From Triangularia verruculosa (lineage: Eukaryota > Ascomycota > Sordariomycetes > Sordariales > Podosporaceae): a DNA stretch of 64,000 nt. Each line of letters opens with the position of its first letter. Position 1 is the first letter of the stretch. A program made the position numbers and the translations under genes. The notes under the pieces were generated by a model that saw nothing but the letters and a program-made list of their open reading frames with translations, was not told the origin of the DNA and searched no databases. Shown here piece after piece: positions 43,163 through 54,642 of the stretch. The stretch lies in the NCBI GenBank assembly GCA_033296885.1, contig MU863877.1, positions 248,001-312,000 of the forward strand. Reading direction: 5' to 3'.

Positions 43163-44213
43163 TGGGGATGATTTGGATATGGTTTGGTTGGATGGATGCA
43201 TTGCCAACTGGATTAAAAACGGCGCTTTTTGAGTAAAGAGAGGAGGGTTTTTTTTTGGGTGGTTATGGCATTTCTTGATTGGACATACCCGGTTTTTTTT
43301 TTTTTTTTTTTTGTTTCAAGGGTTGTTTATGGGGAGTGAGGGGTTTTTCTTGTATTAATTGACTGTTTACCCCGTGATGGGGGGGAGATGGGTTGTTGAT
43401 TAAGAGGGGTATATATATTGTTTGGATTGGAGGGGGTTTACTTGGTTGTATAAATGTTATTGTTTGGTTATTTTTGTTTGTATTAGTGGAAGAAGAAGAG
43501 GGGGGTTTATGGGAGGATGAGATTGAGAGTTGTTTGGACAAGAGAGGATGGAAGAGGAGATAGGATAGGGAATTGAATCGAATTGTTGTTACTAATGATG
43601 TGTTATTTGCTGTGTTTGCTTGAAATGTGTGCTGCTTGAGATGTTTTGTGAACGTGAAGGATGATGGGGGGGTGGAGGGATTATGATGGTCTAAGCTACC
43701 TAGGTACAGCTTGTAGACTTACAGTGGAATAACATGCATACAGCTTTAACACTCCTTAGAGGGTGGCTAGACATCAGCTAAGGCGGAAGGTATCATACTA
43801 AAATCAAGGATCTAGGTATTCAGGGGGGATTACTGGAGTACGATGATCGGCAGCTTGCCTCGGGGCCTTTCTATGAAATTCAAGAATTGGATCTAGACTG
43901 ATATAGGTAAGAGGGAAAAGGGGTACGTTTTTGAAGTTTAGCTACAAGTACTCCAAGACATGCCACAGTCGATGCAAGTGTCGACTAGAGAGATTGGGTG
44001 GCTGATGTGGTGTAGAAGAATGGTGGTTGGCAGTAACCTCGGCGTGGGGCTGGATCAGTGTCACGTTTCAGAAGAAACAATACCTTAGGTATTGACTGGG
44101 ATTTGGTGGGCAATAAAACGTGGAATTGTGTCTTGTAAAAGAGGGAGTTGCAAGAGCACAATAGAGGTAAATGCAGCAGCTTTTATATCTCCGATTAGGT
44201 CCTTGAAAAGCAC
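43163..44213. other. Intergenic, convergent coiled-coil / tyrosinase genes
   Basis: 1.05 kb of 3' flanks, with a T20 run (about 43293-43312) and an ACCTAGGTAC palindrome (about 43699-43708). No gene. Confidence 0.55.
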
Positions 44214-45739
44214 CTAGTCATCCCGGGCGTGGAGCTCAACGTTGATCGGGCTATTGCCAATAAGCCCAAACTCCTCCAACTCCCCCCGCCTCATGTCCCC
44301 GTACGTGTGAACGAGACTGAAGAACGTGGTATCCTTCGCCTGTTGGTGGGAGTAATCCAACAGATGGACATGCGACTTGACGTCCAAGTGGTTGAGGCAG
44401 TTCTTGCACTGGTCGACGTTCCACCTGCTCAAAACCGGCTGAACCTTGAGGAGTCTGTGGGGGTCGTTTCCTTCTCCCTTGGCCCATGTGGTGACGAGGA
44501 AGGAGCCGGAGATGTTTTTGCGGTTGATCCCGCTGACGGCGAGCTTGGGGGCGTCGATGTTGGGGGCCATGAACCCGACGTGGGGGACGTCAGGGTAGCT
44601 GTACCCAAGGTTGGCGATGTTGACGAGGTCCTGGGTCTTGTTAGAGAGATCGTGCAGGAGGGAAATGGCTAGGAAACAAGACTTACCCTGCCTGTGACGG
44701 CTCTGTTGTTACCGTTGATTTCCTGAGCGTTGAAGGGTTCGAGGGGGCTGTCGAGGCTGAGACCATCGACGCCTTTGAGGGTGTCATCGATAGGCAGGTC
44801 ATCAATCTGTTCGTTGCGCACCTGCCACTTCCAGAAAGTGTAGTCGATGAAGCAGTGGTGGAAGTAAAAGACTGGATCAAAGGCGGCCGTCTCGTTGTCG
44901 CCCATGTCGCCATTGGCAAAGGCGTAGGCTGAGTAGTTCTTCTTGCCGGGAATGTTCCAGCCGCCGATAGCAAGGTGAAGTCCGTTATGCGGCTCCTCCA
45001 GCGAGGTAACGACAGGTTGGTGGTGATCTCCCTTGTGCCTATTGTTCCAATCGGCAGCAGAAGTGTTGTTGGAGAAGACGGTGTAGTTGGGAGCGTTGAG
45101 GCACTCTTTGAACTTGTGGAGCTCGCCAGCTGGGCGCTCGTCACCATTGGAACCCCGGTAAATCTCCTCCGTGAGCCAAGCGACGATGTTGCCGTTTAGC
45201 ATCTTGGTGACCTCGACCTCCGGCAGGGACGCAACCTTTGCATTGTGGGCGATGGTATCTGTCTCGAACTTACCACTCACGAGGCCAGACCAGGGATAGC
45301 GAACTGTCTCGTACCCTACCGGCTTGGCGTAAGTCTGCTTGCTATCGGTGACTTTCGTTTGGAGCTTGTACGAATACAAGGGGTTGGACACGGTCTCTGA
45401 CCCATCGCTGTACGTGTAGGTCTTGCTCGTGAAGATGGTTGGAAGACCACCCTTGGCTGAGCTGTCAGAAGTCTCGCTCCAGTAAGGCATGGCAAAAGTG
45501 TCATCCTGAAGAACATGCCGGAGAGCACGTTCTAGGCGAATGAGGTAGGCACGGTGCCAAAGCGGGAACAGGACGTTTTCGTGCTGGCAGTACCACGCAG
45601 GGAGGCCGTGGTAGGTTGCAATTGTGGAGTACGAGTTGTCGTCACTGGGTTCAAGATCCATGATTCCTCTGAAGCCGCGCACGAGGCGGTCCAGCTCTTG
45701 GCCGGAGAGCTTGGTGATGTCGTTTCGCATTGGTTCCAT
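44214..45739 (-). CDS. Tyrosinase (type-3 copper polyphenol oxidase)
   Basis: Oxidises monophenols and o-diphenols to o-quinones, a route to melanin. Exons 45739-44687 and 44636-44214 with a 50-bp intron (GTAAGT...CTAACAAG) give 491 aa. CuA ligands are His44, His53 and His62 (YHG, QHE, WHR), spaced 8 residues apart. Cys51-x-His53 fits the Cys-His thioether of fungal tyrosinases. The CuB site has His251 and His255 (EEPHNGLHLAIGG) and the FHH pair at 294-295 in DPVFYFHHCFIDYTFW. The last ~130 residues resemble the start of the tyrosinase C-terminal domain. No signal peptide, and shorter than N. crassa pro-tyrosinase, so it is likely cytoplasmic with a reduced C-terminal domain. The start MEPMRND is the only nearby in-frame ATG. 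Confidence 0.95.
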
Positions 45740-46611
45740 CGTAGCTGTAGTTTTGGGCTGCTCTTGAGGGGCTGCAAAGGAGTATGAAAAGACTTGAAAA
45801 GTTGAGAATAGGAGGTTAGATGACTTGCGAGAGCCGTCACTAGAGACGTCTCAACTTATACTTATACTTCTAGGCGAAGACTCTTTAACGACAAGGCATC
45901 TTCTTCTTTCAAAGTACTATCGTCCAGCTCTCCACCTCGGGCAATACTATCCTCATTGCGGAACCATCTGCGTCTCGGTCAGGCATCAGCTCGACTAGAA
46001 CTCGCCACAATTTTGTCTTGACCAGTCATACTCCAATTTCGATGTGATAGTAGAAGCCCCAAATATTTGGGCTCAAAAGCATCCGAATCTGCAGGTATGT
46101 TGTTGGAGGTCACATATCTTAAAGTGGTTTACCCTGTTACTAGTAGCTAGCTGAGTTGTAGAAGGATGGAGACCTACTAGGACCAGTTTGAGTCGACTAG
46201 CAATGGGCTGATGGTCTAGATTCTGGAATATCAGACTGTAGATGGGACGTCCCGAGCGGCTATGCAGTGTAAATGCAAGAAACCGTACATATTGGTGGTG
46301 ATGGACTTGCCATGAGCTTGAAAAGGTTAGGCTACCCGAGGATGGGTCAGCTGAAAGAGCGTTGCCATCACACCTATCAAGCTCAGTCGGTTACCTAAAA
46401 CTAAGACCTGCATACATCCCACCAATGTCTGAGTCAGTGATAATTCCAAGAGAGAGCAATGGCAACGTTTTCCGCCGCTGTATATGGTGCTTCTTGTTCA
46501 GTTGGACGAGTGTGTAAGACAAACCGTGGCCCCACCTTTGGTTGCCCCTGGCTGCCAACCCCTGAGTCTGACTCCAAGTCAACACAGTCCATGAGACTAG
46601 ATAGCACTAGA
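45740..46611. other. Intergenic, tyrosinase 5' side
   Basis: 870 bp of non-coding, AT-richer sequence; both neighbours are on the minus strand. I see nothing definite in it. Confidence 0.5.
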
Positions 46612-48868
46612 TTACTTAACCATCTCTTCAGACGCATCATAGAACTCATCGCTCCCATCCGACTGCTCATCATCTTTGTTCACGCTTTCCAGCAGCTCAT
46701 TAAACGTCCTTCGAAGTTCCACCGTCGACTGCCGCTCATTGAAGATCTTCATTGGCGTCTTCAACTTCCGATTGCCCTTCAGGTCGACCACCAGGCCCCG
46801 CATCTTTATTTTCGTAAATATCTTGATTATTTCAACGTCGCCAATCTCAGCCAGGTAATGAAGAATGGTTCTCCATGTGTGAGTAACAAACCGATAACTT
46901 CCACCATGTTTCAGCAGCAGTCTAGCATTTTCATGCCGAAGATGGAGAATCGCGTACACGAGAGGTGTGGCACCCTCGTCGTCAGTGTGATTGACATTAG
47001 CGCCGCGATCGATGAGGAAAGCAACTGTGTTTCTGTTTGTCTGCGTAGCGGCGAAACAGAGAGGTGACGCACCCTTCCACGACTTGTTACTCTTCACACG
47101 TCGTCTGAGTAACGACACGACCTCAGCATCCACCGTGTGCCTTACTGCGTTGGTGGCGCAGATTCTTGGTATCTTGCCACAATCAGTCACGGTCTCATTC
47201 ACATCTGCGCCAGCGTCAACAAGCAGTTTGGCGACTTCGTAATGACCAAACCAACACGCTTGAAAGAGAGACGGCGCCCCTGACTTATTTCGTAGCGTCA
47301 CCGAGGCTCCCGCCTTTAAAAGCTTCGATATAGCGGATGTGTCTCCTCTAAGTGCTGCCAGATCGAGTGGAGTCCATGTGCTCTCCGGATCAATGTGATT
47401 CACATATGAAAGATATTCCGGTTTGCATAGAGCTTCGTCGATACTCAAATGAAGGAATCTGCTGATGACGAGGTGTAAGGGGGACATTTCAGCTCTGTCA
47501 AAGGCGGGTATCAGGCTGATGAGCTCCGCTGCTTCCGGCCTCGCGGAGACATAGATTTGGATGACCTCGTACAGTATTTTTGGGTTTCTCTCGGCTTCGG
47601 CGAATGGGTCGGCCCCTGCTTGCAACAGCAGTCGTACAATAGGCATATTAAGTTGATACAGAGCCGCATACAGCGGTGTTTCGTTGGTGTTGCCTCGAAG
47701 GTCGTAAATGGATGCACGCCCCTCTTTTAACAGCTGTTTCACCGCTTCTATGTTGCCTCTTTCGATGCTACCAAAAATGTTCGTGGCCGAGGCTGGTGTA
47801 TCCGTCTCCAGGCGGTTGAATACACGGATGTTCAACTCAGGGCTGCCGTGCAGATTACTGGAAAAGACTGCCGAAATTCCTCCTCGAAATAGCCAGGTCG
47901 GGCAGTCGAAGAAGAGCAGGACCTCTTTCGCCTGACGTAAGTATGCTCTTTCACAGGTCCGAGATGTGCATTCTCCACCAGTAGAGCCGCCGGATACTCT
48001 AATCGTTAAACCGAACAATGACAGCTGCCAACTGCCGTGCCCTAGCGAATACTTGGTCGCTAAATGGCATCGGCAGCAGCAATGTGGCTCACAACGACGA
48101 CGGCGTTGACCGTGACGGAGAAAGGGTGCCTGCGCCAACGTGTTTCGTGCATCTGTAGCTTTGGCAAATTTGTCCTCGAGCATCGTCATCCGTCGAAGAA
48201 TTGGATCTCTCATCTCAGAGAGAAGTTTCACTCTCAAGGCCTCAAACTCGTAAGCCACATGTGACAACACCTCGGTCTCCAAAGCTTTGGGAACATGAGA
48301 TTTAATCTCACATGTCGAGCGTTCAACAGCCGCACTAACACCGAGAGACATACGGCTACAAGTCACCAGTCAGCCACACTTCACGCCTCGAGATCAACAT
48401 GAGAACTTACATATTCTGCACCACCAACAACCGGTGAACACCCACCGTCACACTCTTCAGACTCTTCCTCAGCCCAGTCACCTCCGCAGTCCGCCTTAAC
48501 CAAGCCAACCGTCTCCTCTTCCCCAGCTCAATCGACCCACACTCCAGCAAACCGTTCCCATCAACAATCCTCTTGATAGTCTCTTCGATCCGTCCAATGA
48601 TACCAGCAGCCTCCTCAAAAAGACCAACCAACGTTTCCGTAACAGACCTAAACGACGGCATCTCCCGCGCCTCTTCCGACAACACAAGATACATCTCCCT
48701 CAGCCCCGCCTCCGTCTCATCAAAAAACTGCTGCGATCGCCTCAACTCGTCAAGCAATCGATGAAGACCCTCCGGCGCCTCACGCCAGGTATCGACAAGA
48801 GTGTAAACAGCGCATGTTGTCCGCACAATAAGTGTCGAAACCCCAAGAACTGCTCCAAGGACATCCAT
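46612..48868 (-). CDS. Fungal N-terminal helical domain plus ankyrin repeat protein
   Basis: Exons 48868-48411 and 48355-46612 with a 55-bp intron (GTAAGT...CTTGTAG) give 733 aa. The first ~150 residues (MDVLGAVLGVSTLIVRTTCAVYTLVDTW...) match the pattern of the helical N-terminal domains found on fungal STAND/NLR-like receptors (HeLo-like or PigL_N type). No P-loop (GxxxxGKT) follows. Instead there is a Cys/His-rich patch (PHCCCRCH), a middle region and then at least six ankyrin repeats (about 340-690: NETPLYAALYQLNMPIVRLLLQAGADP, STWTPLDLAALRGDTSAISKLLKAGASV and relatives). The acidic C-terminus ends DEFYDASEEMVK. Function unknown; a role in allorecognition or signalling is inference from family resemblance. 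Confidence 0.85.
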
Positions 48869-49751
48869 GCTGACTGTCTATCAGAACGGCTTCAAAAAAC
48901 AAAAGTTTAATGTCAGCACCAGATAATAGGTATCAAGAGCAGATGGCCTACACCCATCTCCCCCCACTGTCCTGTCCCTTCCTTAATACTATTTCAAAAT
49001 AGCGTAGCGATTAGGGGTTCCATTGCCACATGTCGAAGTAGGCGTTACCTTATCTACAGCCCCCGCTCCAAAGTGGCAATGGAAACGTCATGAAAAGGCA
49101 CAGCTCATATCAAACTTGACCGGTAGGTGTGAGGTTGCAGTCAAATACGCGGGATAGATATGAAACCCGTCGGGAGTTGAGCCATACAAGGCAGCCTTGT
49201 CGAAACAAAGCGGCCCGGCCAGGCCCCCCGTAATTCCCGGCAATCGCCCGGTTGGAGGACTACCAGTCCCATTCATAATTAATCTTCTACAACCTCGAGA
49301 GGCTGGGCTCGAGAATCGTATTTTTAACACCCAATCACGACACCCAGAGCCGCATGCATCATCATTCCTTGAGAATTCGTTCTTAAGCCAACAAAACGAT
49401 TCGTTAGCAATGGCAAGACGAGCATCGTGCAAGATGTACGTACGTATCCAAACAAGCCGCCGGTGTTCTATTTCCGCGAACACCCAGCGCCCCTCGAATC
49501 GTCCAAGACCAATCTTCAGAGTGCCACACAAGGCCAATATAACCAACAGACAAAAGATGCCCATCTCAACTTGAATTGGCCTTCCCATGATATCCACCAA
49601 ATCCCCTCCTCTATACATCATCCATACACATCGCCCAAACTCCCATTACATTACCCAACATAGTACGAAACCAAGCAGCAATATCCTACAATCTCCAGCC
49701 GTATCCATTCATAGCCTGATAACTTGCCACCAAAACATACCACCCTTCCTT
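48869..49751. other. Intergenic with one possible small ORF
   Basis: Upstream region of the ankyrin gene. It contains the 177-codon minus-strand ORF listed separately; otherwise nothing is seen. Confidence 0.4.
49088..49621 (-). CDS. Possible small protein, 177 aa, unrecognised
   Basis: Intronless frame with two adjacent start ATGs, a hydrophobic segment near the N-terminus (MGIFCLLVILALCGTLKIGL) and no family resemblance. It lies in moderate-GC DNA, where a 534-bp frame is less expected by chance than in the G- or C-rich genes around. A plus-strand 125-codon frame overlaps it. Either may be chance. Confidence 0.22.
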   Translation of the reverse strand: MMYRGGDLVDIMGRPIQVEMGIFCLLVILALCGTLKIGLGRFEGRWVFAEIEHRRLVWIRTYILHDARLAIANESFCWLKNEFSRNDDACGSGCRDWVLKIRFSSPASRGCRRLIMNGTGSPPTGRLPGITGGLAGPLCFDKAALYGSTPDGFHIYPAYLTATSHLPVKFDMSCAFS

Positions 49752-50501
49752 TCACTCCCCCCTCCGTCCCCTCCTAGGCGCAGCCGGCGGCAGCATCATC
49801 CCCCCACCTCCACCCCCTCCCCCTCCCTGCCCAACCCCAATCCTCTCCTCCCTACTCCTCCCAGCAGGCCTCATCTCCGGCGTAACAACCTCCATCCCAT
49901 TCTGTCTCCCCCGTCCCGCAGCCCTCAACCTCCCCGCCACCGTCGTTCCCAGCTGCAACTGCTCCCCCTCCCTCTCCCCCCCCCTCTCCCTCGCACTCCT
50001 CCTAACCGGTCCCCTAACTCCACTAGGCGTCTCCATTTCCCCTCCCATTGTCCCCATACCCATCCTCGCCTGCGACCTCGTGGTTGGCGGCAACGTCGGG
50101 GCAGTCATCATCACCACATCCTCATCCTCATCACCCTGCCCATCCCCTCCCTGTCCCTGTCCCTGTAGGGGTGTCTGTTGTGCTTGCAAACTCAGACTAA
50201 CCTGCCTAGCCTGATGCTGCGCGCGAGCATAGTACGAAACCTCCTCTTCCTCTACTGGAGAAGACGAACGCTGGGGTTGATGTGGCAGTGATGGTGGTGG
50301 GGGAGAAGGTGAAGAACTGGCAATCGTTCGACGACGGGACTGCGGGTGGGAGTGCGAGGGTGGGTTGAGGGACCGGCGCTCTTCCCTGTCACGGCGGGCG
50401 ATGAAGCGGGCTTGGAGTCGGGCCTTGTCCGCCTGGCGGTCTTCGTAGTCGGCTATGTCCTCTGGGGTTATGGTCAGGGTTGTTAAAGGGCGGCGGAGCA
50501 T
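49752..50501 (-). CDS. Disordered low-complexity protein, unrecognised
   Basis: Single exon, 249 aa from the ATG at 50501; the frame extends further upstream, but those codons look like leader (Lys/Asn/His-rich next to a T/G run). The first ~45 residues form a charged helix (ITPEDIADYEDRQADKARLQARFIARRDREERR). The rest is Pro/Ser, then Gln/Gly, then Arg/Gly-rich, ending in a Gly run and RRGRRGE. C-ending codons lead and G-ending codons finish, as in other genes here. RGG-like tail elements could bind RNA or be arginine-methylated; this is inference. Confidence 0.6.
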   Translation of the reverse strand: MLRRPLTTLTITPEDIADYEDRQADKARLQARFIARRDREERRSLNPPSHSHPQSRRRTIASSSPSPPPPSLPHQPQRSSSPVEEEEVSYYARAQHQARQVSLSLQAQQTPLQGQGQGGDGQGDEDEDVVMMTAPTLPPTTRSQARMGMGTMGGEMETPSGVRGPVRRSARERGGEREGEQLQLGTTVAGRLRAAGRGRQNGMEVVTPEMRPAGRSREERIGVGQGGGGGGGGGMMLPPAAPRRGRRGE

Positions 50502-51071
50502 TTTATTTTTATTTTTTTTGTGTGTGTGTGAGGTCGTTCGAATGGGAGTGGGTGGTATAATTCGGATAATCTGGAATAGTCGTAAATATGCGACAGTCGT
50601 TGTAAAGTGGGAAAGATGTTTGCGTTTTGTTGACGAGGGGAGCTTGCGCTGGGTGTGGTTGCTTATCGGACGCGTTGGTTTCTTATCAAGAAATTGAAAC
50701 GCGACGGGTGGTTTAAGTGGAATGTGTGCCAGGGTTAGGGTCACTTACACGCTTTTTACTTTTGCCGTCTTGGGACACTCACGATTCAAGTCTGACGGGC
50801 TGAGGTGCTTGGTCTAACTGCATATTCAAGCAGCTCTAAACTCTTTTAGTGTCACTTGTGTATATCAAGTCTAACTACACAACCTGGCAGTGTTTGAAAC
50901 GAATACATTCCCCATCATCTCGCCAAACAGACCCTCGGAGTCCAGTCCAATGACTGTCAAGCCTTGTCCAACAGTCCAACAACCCCCTCTATCATGTAAT
51001 ACGATGGCTAGAAAATACCAAAAAAAGAGATGGCGCAGGCAGTCAAATACTGCCACTCCCCATCCCCAAAT
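50502..51071. other. Intergenic, includes a telomere-like motif
   Basis: 5' region of the disordered-protein gene. AGGGTTAGGG at 50731-50740 is the reverse complement of CCCTAACCCT, 230 bp upstream of its ATG. No gene. Confidence 0.5.
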
Positions 51072-52504
51072 CTACAACCCACTCCTAGGCGCAAAACCCA
51101 GCTTCTTCTCCTCGACATGAAACATGGTCCAGTGCGCTTTGAAAAACACATTCCCGTAAATCGAAAACGGGAAGCCCCTCGAGCTCTGCACACCACCATA
51201 GCAAATCGTCGCCGTCGCCGGGTCGTCCAGATCCGCCGGCGCAAAGTTGATCAGCTCCCCCGGAATCACAGCCTTGTAGCTCCCAATATAGAGCGTCAAG
51301 TCCGGCAGCGTCGAGTTGCACGGAAAGACCCAGCCGCCGTAAATCTTGGAGTCGTACGCGAGCGCGACCTGGCGGTAGTAAGCCTGGACGATGGCCTCGG
51401 GGATCATGAGGAGGGTGGTGCCCGTGTCGGCGATGGCGGGGTGCTCGAGGGGGACGACCATGTCCGAGATGGCCTTGTTGGTGCCGTTGAAGCCGGTGGA
51501 GAAGGCGGTTCCCTTGAACTTCCAGTACCCGGAGTCGGCGTCGACGGGAACCATGGTGATGGGGCCCAGGAATTCGGTTTCGTCGATGAAGCCGAAGTTG
51601 TAGTTGCCTTCTGTTTTGGTTGTTAGAAAAAGCTGTTCTGGAGGATGAGTGGAGAGACAAGGGGCTTACCCTCCGCCTTGCGGATGTTGGCAGTGAAGAG
51701 TGGCAAAGCGAGCGACTTCAGGGCGTTGGCAATAAAAGTCTTTTGCTTGTTCGGGCGGACCATGTTGATGGACTGGAAGCCAAGACCCAGGATGCCCGAG
51801 GAATGCTCATCGCGAGTGAAGGACGAAGACACCTGGTTGGCTGTTCCGACAGCCTGGTTTTCCACCTTGATGCCACCGACATCGACCGTGTCGAGATAGA
51901 CCTCGCCGGACGAACCACTGCCGTCGCCATATCGAATCGACCAAGTGTGGTTCTGAAGCTTCTGCGCCGTGGTGCTGTTGTCGATTTGGTAAATCGTTTG
52001 CCCTCCTTGCTGGGACTTGGGGGTGTTGCTGCTGAACACCCACAAATCAGACGATCCCGTGTCGAAGCAGAGGGGAAGAGTCTGGGGAGGATTCCCGATA
52101 TCCACCGGGGTCAAGTACTCGACATCGAAAGGGATAGGAGTGGCAGTGACCTCTCCCTGCACCGTGTTGTTGGTGAAAGGGGCCGTGGCATTTTTGGCGT
52201 CTCGAGGAGACAACAAGGACCTGCCCGGCAGGTCGAAGCCAATATCCAGGAGAATCTGGTGCAACACGGCAAGAAGAGTCGGGGGAAGTTCAATGTTGTA
52301 TTTCTCGTACACGGCGGCAAGGGCTCTGGGGCCCTTTCCATGCTGGTTGAAGTGAACATTCTTGATTTGAGCAAGTCGAAACGAGCGGCCCTCGATATTG
52401 CGAGATTTAAGATCGGACGGGTTGACCTGGTGAACCTGAGGAGCGGCAGCAACCTCGGTTGCCGACAGCAGCGACGCCGCGGCGACCGCAGACCAGAACT
52501 TCAT
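51072..52504 (-). CDS. Secreted pepsin-type aspartic protease
   Basis: Eukaryotic aspartyl protease (family A1). Exons 52504-51670 and 51610-51072 with a 59-bp intron (GTAAGC...AAACAG) give 457 aa. A signal peptide (MKFWSAVAAASLLSATEVAAA) is followed by a pro-region to about 115 with basic residues, then the two-lobe enzyme. The catalytic aspartates are Asp148 in LCFDTGSSDLWVF and Asp340 in IADTGTTLLMIPE. The flap is IRYGDGSGSSGEVYLD, and GILGLGF and FSIYGNVFFKAHW are further family signatures. Several N-glycosylation sequons (NATAP, NNTTV-like, NHTW) fit secretion. No GPI tail is seen, so it is probably extracellular or vacuolar. Confidence 0.96.
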
Positions 52505-53591
52505 AATGAGCGAATGAAATATATGCTGTCTAAAAAGAGCGAATGAAGGGAAAAGAAAAAAGAATGACAGAAGGGAGCGATATCCCTTTGAAGTGTGTGA
52601 GAGAGAGCAAGAACTAAGGAATGATGTTCAAGTGAATCCAATACACTTGGCAAACAAGAGCGGTCATGGACCTGACTGATATTTAAAAACCAAGGAAGAA
52701 ACACCAGCGGGGTCGAGAGTGCTCCCCTATTTAAAACACATACATATTCCCCATACCGATCGACTGGATAACGGGGGGTGGAATGCATACAGGAAAAGCC
52801 AATCCAAAAGGCTGGTAAAGTAGCAAATGAGACTCCATTCCTGATCTTCCAGCATTCGAAACGCACCCAAGTCGGAATCTGCGTTTATCCCAATTTGCTG
52901 CAGTGGACCGCTTTCTTTTCGCTGCATAGCAAACCGATCTTCTCCCCTCTCAGGAAGTGTGACCACCAACGGCTGTGCCTGCTTGGTACGACAGAAAATC
53001 TTTCTGTTGCTCATCACCAACCAGTTTGCCGGAATGCCAGTCGCCCCCCTTGTAAATAACTCGGCTAGAAAATGAAGAATATCCGCGAACCCTTCACCGC
53101 CAATCAATCACTTGATTTCAGAGGAAAAAGCTTGTTTATATGAAACCAAAAGGTTTATAAGAAAACGGAGCAAGGTCGTCCCTTCTTTTCGTGTTCGCCG
53201 TCCGTAGCGAATCCGGTAAACCCGAGCAAACCGCCGATCATGGAGGGGGAGAGGGCTGTTCGGTTCGCTGCCGTGCGTCCTCAGCTCCGCCCTCCGGGAC
53301 CCTGCCGATCCGGATCGTAAAAAAAGGGAGGCCGCACTGCTGAAGAAGTAACGTGTGTTTGTTGCATCTTACACAGCGTGTCGTAACCACGTGTGTGATG
53401 CGAGGTCTCGTGGTCTTGAATGTTGTGTTTGCCGGATTGGGGAAATTTGGACTGGGGGTTGCTTGCACAGAGAAAGGCGAGTGGTCAGCAGTTATATAAC
53501 CCTAACCCTTTGGCGACTGTTGTGAACGAGCTATCCAAGTAGATACCAGGTACCTCGGGTACATAAAGTGAGGCCAACTGCTATTACCAAT
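52505..53591. other. Intergenic, aspartic protease upstream region
   Basis: 1.1 kb. TATTTAAAA-like elements near 52678-52688 and 52728-52737 are possible TATA boxes for the protease. CCCTAACCCT occurs at 53500-53509. A 126-codon minus-strand frame (53107-52727) has no recognisable content. Confidence 0.45.
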
Positions 53592-54345
53592 TCAGTCTTC
53601 CCCAATGCGAGACGCATTCGCATACGAGATATCCTTCAGTGCCTTTTGCGACCTGGGAAACCAAGGCGCCATGGGGGCACCAAGCTTGTCCCTCAACATG
53701 TTTATCTCCGAGTCACTGGATTCCATCCTCATTAGGTCCTCATCCCATTCCCAAACGTGGCCGCTCTTTTCCCTCTTGCCGATGATATCTACCAGCATGG
53801 CATCCATCTGCTCCTCATACTTCCGGAAGTAATCATAGTGGTATGTAGCGAACATGTCAGCCCCGAAACATATCAGCTCAAGCATAGCCGAGTAAGCCGA
53901 CTCCAGTGCGTCCTCCTCCTCAATCTCAGATATCTCCTCGATGGGCCTAAGAAACTGGGCCATGATCCAAGCCGCCTCGGGGGGGTTTGGGAGTCGTGTT
54001 TTGACGTCTAAACGCGTTGGCCAGGTCGCACATCCTGCCTCTTAGGCAAGCAGACAAGCAATAACATCCCCAGCGAGACAAAAACAGTGGTCTCAGTTCT
54101 GATGGTGCATCTAAAGGTCCGTTGATCAGCATCGGTGTTCAATACATAGCCGAACGCTGCATCTTACCAATTGACTTGTTCAGCTGCTGAACGAAGTCCA
54201 TTGTTTCGCCCAGTTTCGACTTGAGAAAGGCGATTTCCTCGAGCGCATCTGTGAGGGTGGTGGACTTCACGCTGTTGCTTTCCCATATCTGCCTGAGGCG
54301 TTGATTCTCTGTAGGCAGCTTTTTCCAGTACGGAAAGGAGGCCAT
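53592..54345 (-). CDS. Unrecognised 206-aa protein
   Basis: Two exons, 54345-54168 and 54034-53592, joined across a 133-bp intron (GTAAGA...GGCAG); the phases match and the join gives an open TRLPNPPEAAWIMAQFLRPIEE. The N-terminal 60 residues are a charged helix with a heptad-like pattern (TLTDALEEIAFLKSKLGETMDFVQQLNKS). The C-terminal half is acidic and helical with aromatic residues (FGADMFATYHYDYFRKYEEQMD). The acceptor choice is mine; a nearer AG would give a stop. No function can be assigned. Confidence 0.6.
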
Positions 54346-54642
54346 TGTTTGTTCGCACGCAGGGTATTCCGAGGATGGATCTTGGAGGAAAGAGATTGTT
54401 TGGTGGGCTGTGAATTTAAATGTGGTGGGATTGTCCAGGCAGAAAGCGCCACGGCCTTAACCTTGAGCGGAAATGGAAACCTACCAAGGTACCGACACCG
54501 ATGATATCGAGCTTGATCCAGGTGGACTGCCTCCTTCAACCTTAAAGCGAGACCAGTTGCCACCCACTGCCAGCTCAATCCTCACAGTGCAGTACCTTAT
54601 GTTGGAGACTCGAAAAGAAGCTTCTGGCTCGTCAGTTCTCTG

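Noticed and set aside
41066..43207. 713-codon minus-strand ORF
   Set aside because: Shadow of the coiled-coil gene; composition of Leu/Arg/His/Pro only and no domain.
52727..53107. 126-codon minus-strand ORF upstream of the aspartic protease
   Set aside because: No family resemblance and no supporting signal; left as possible chance.
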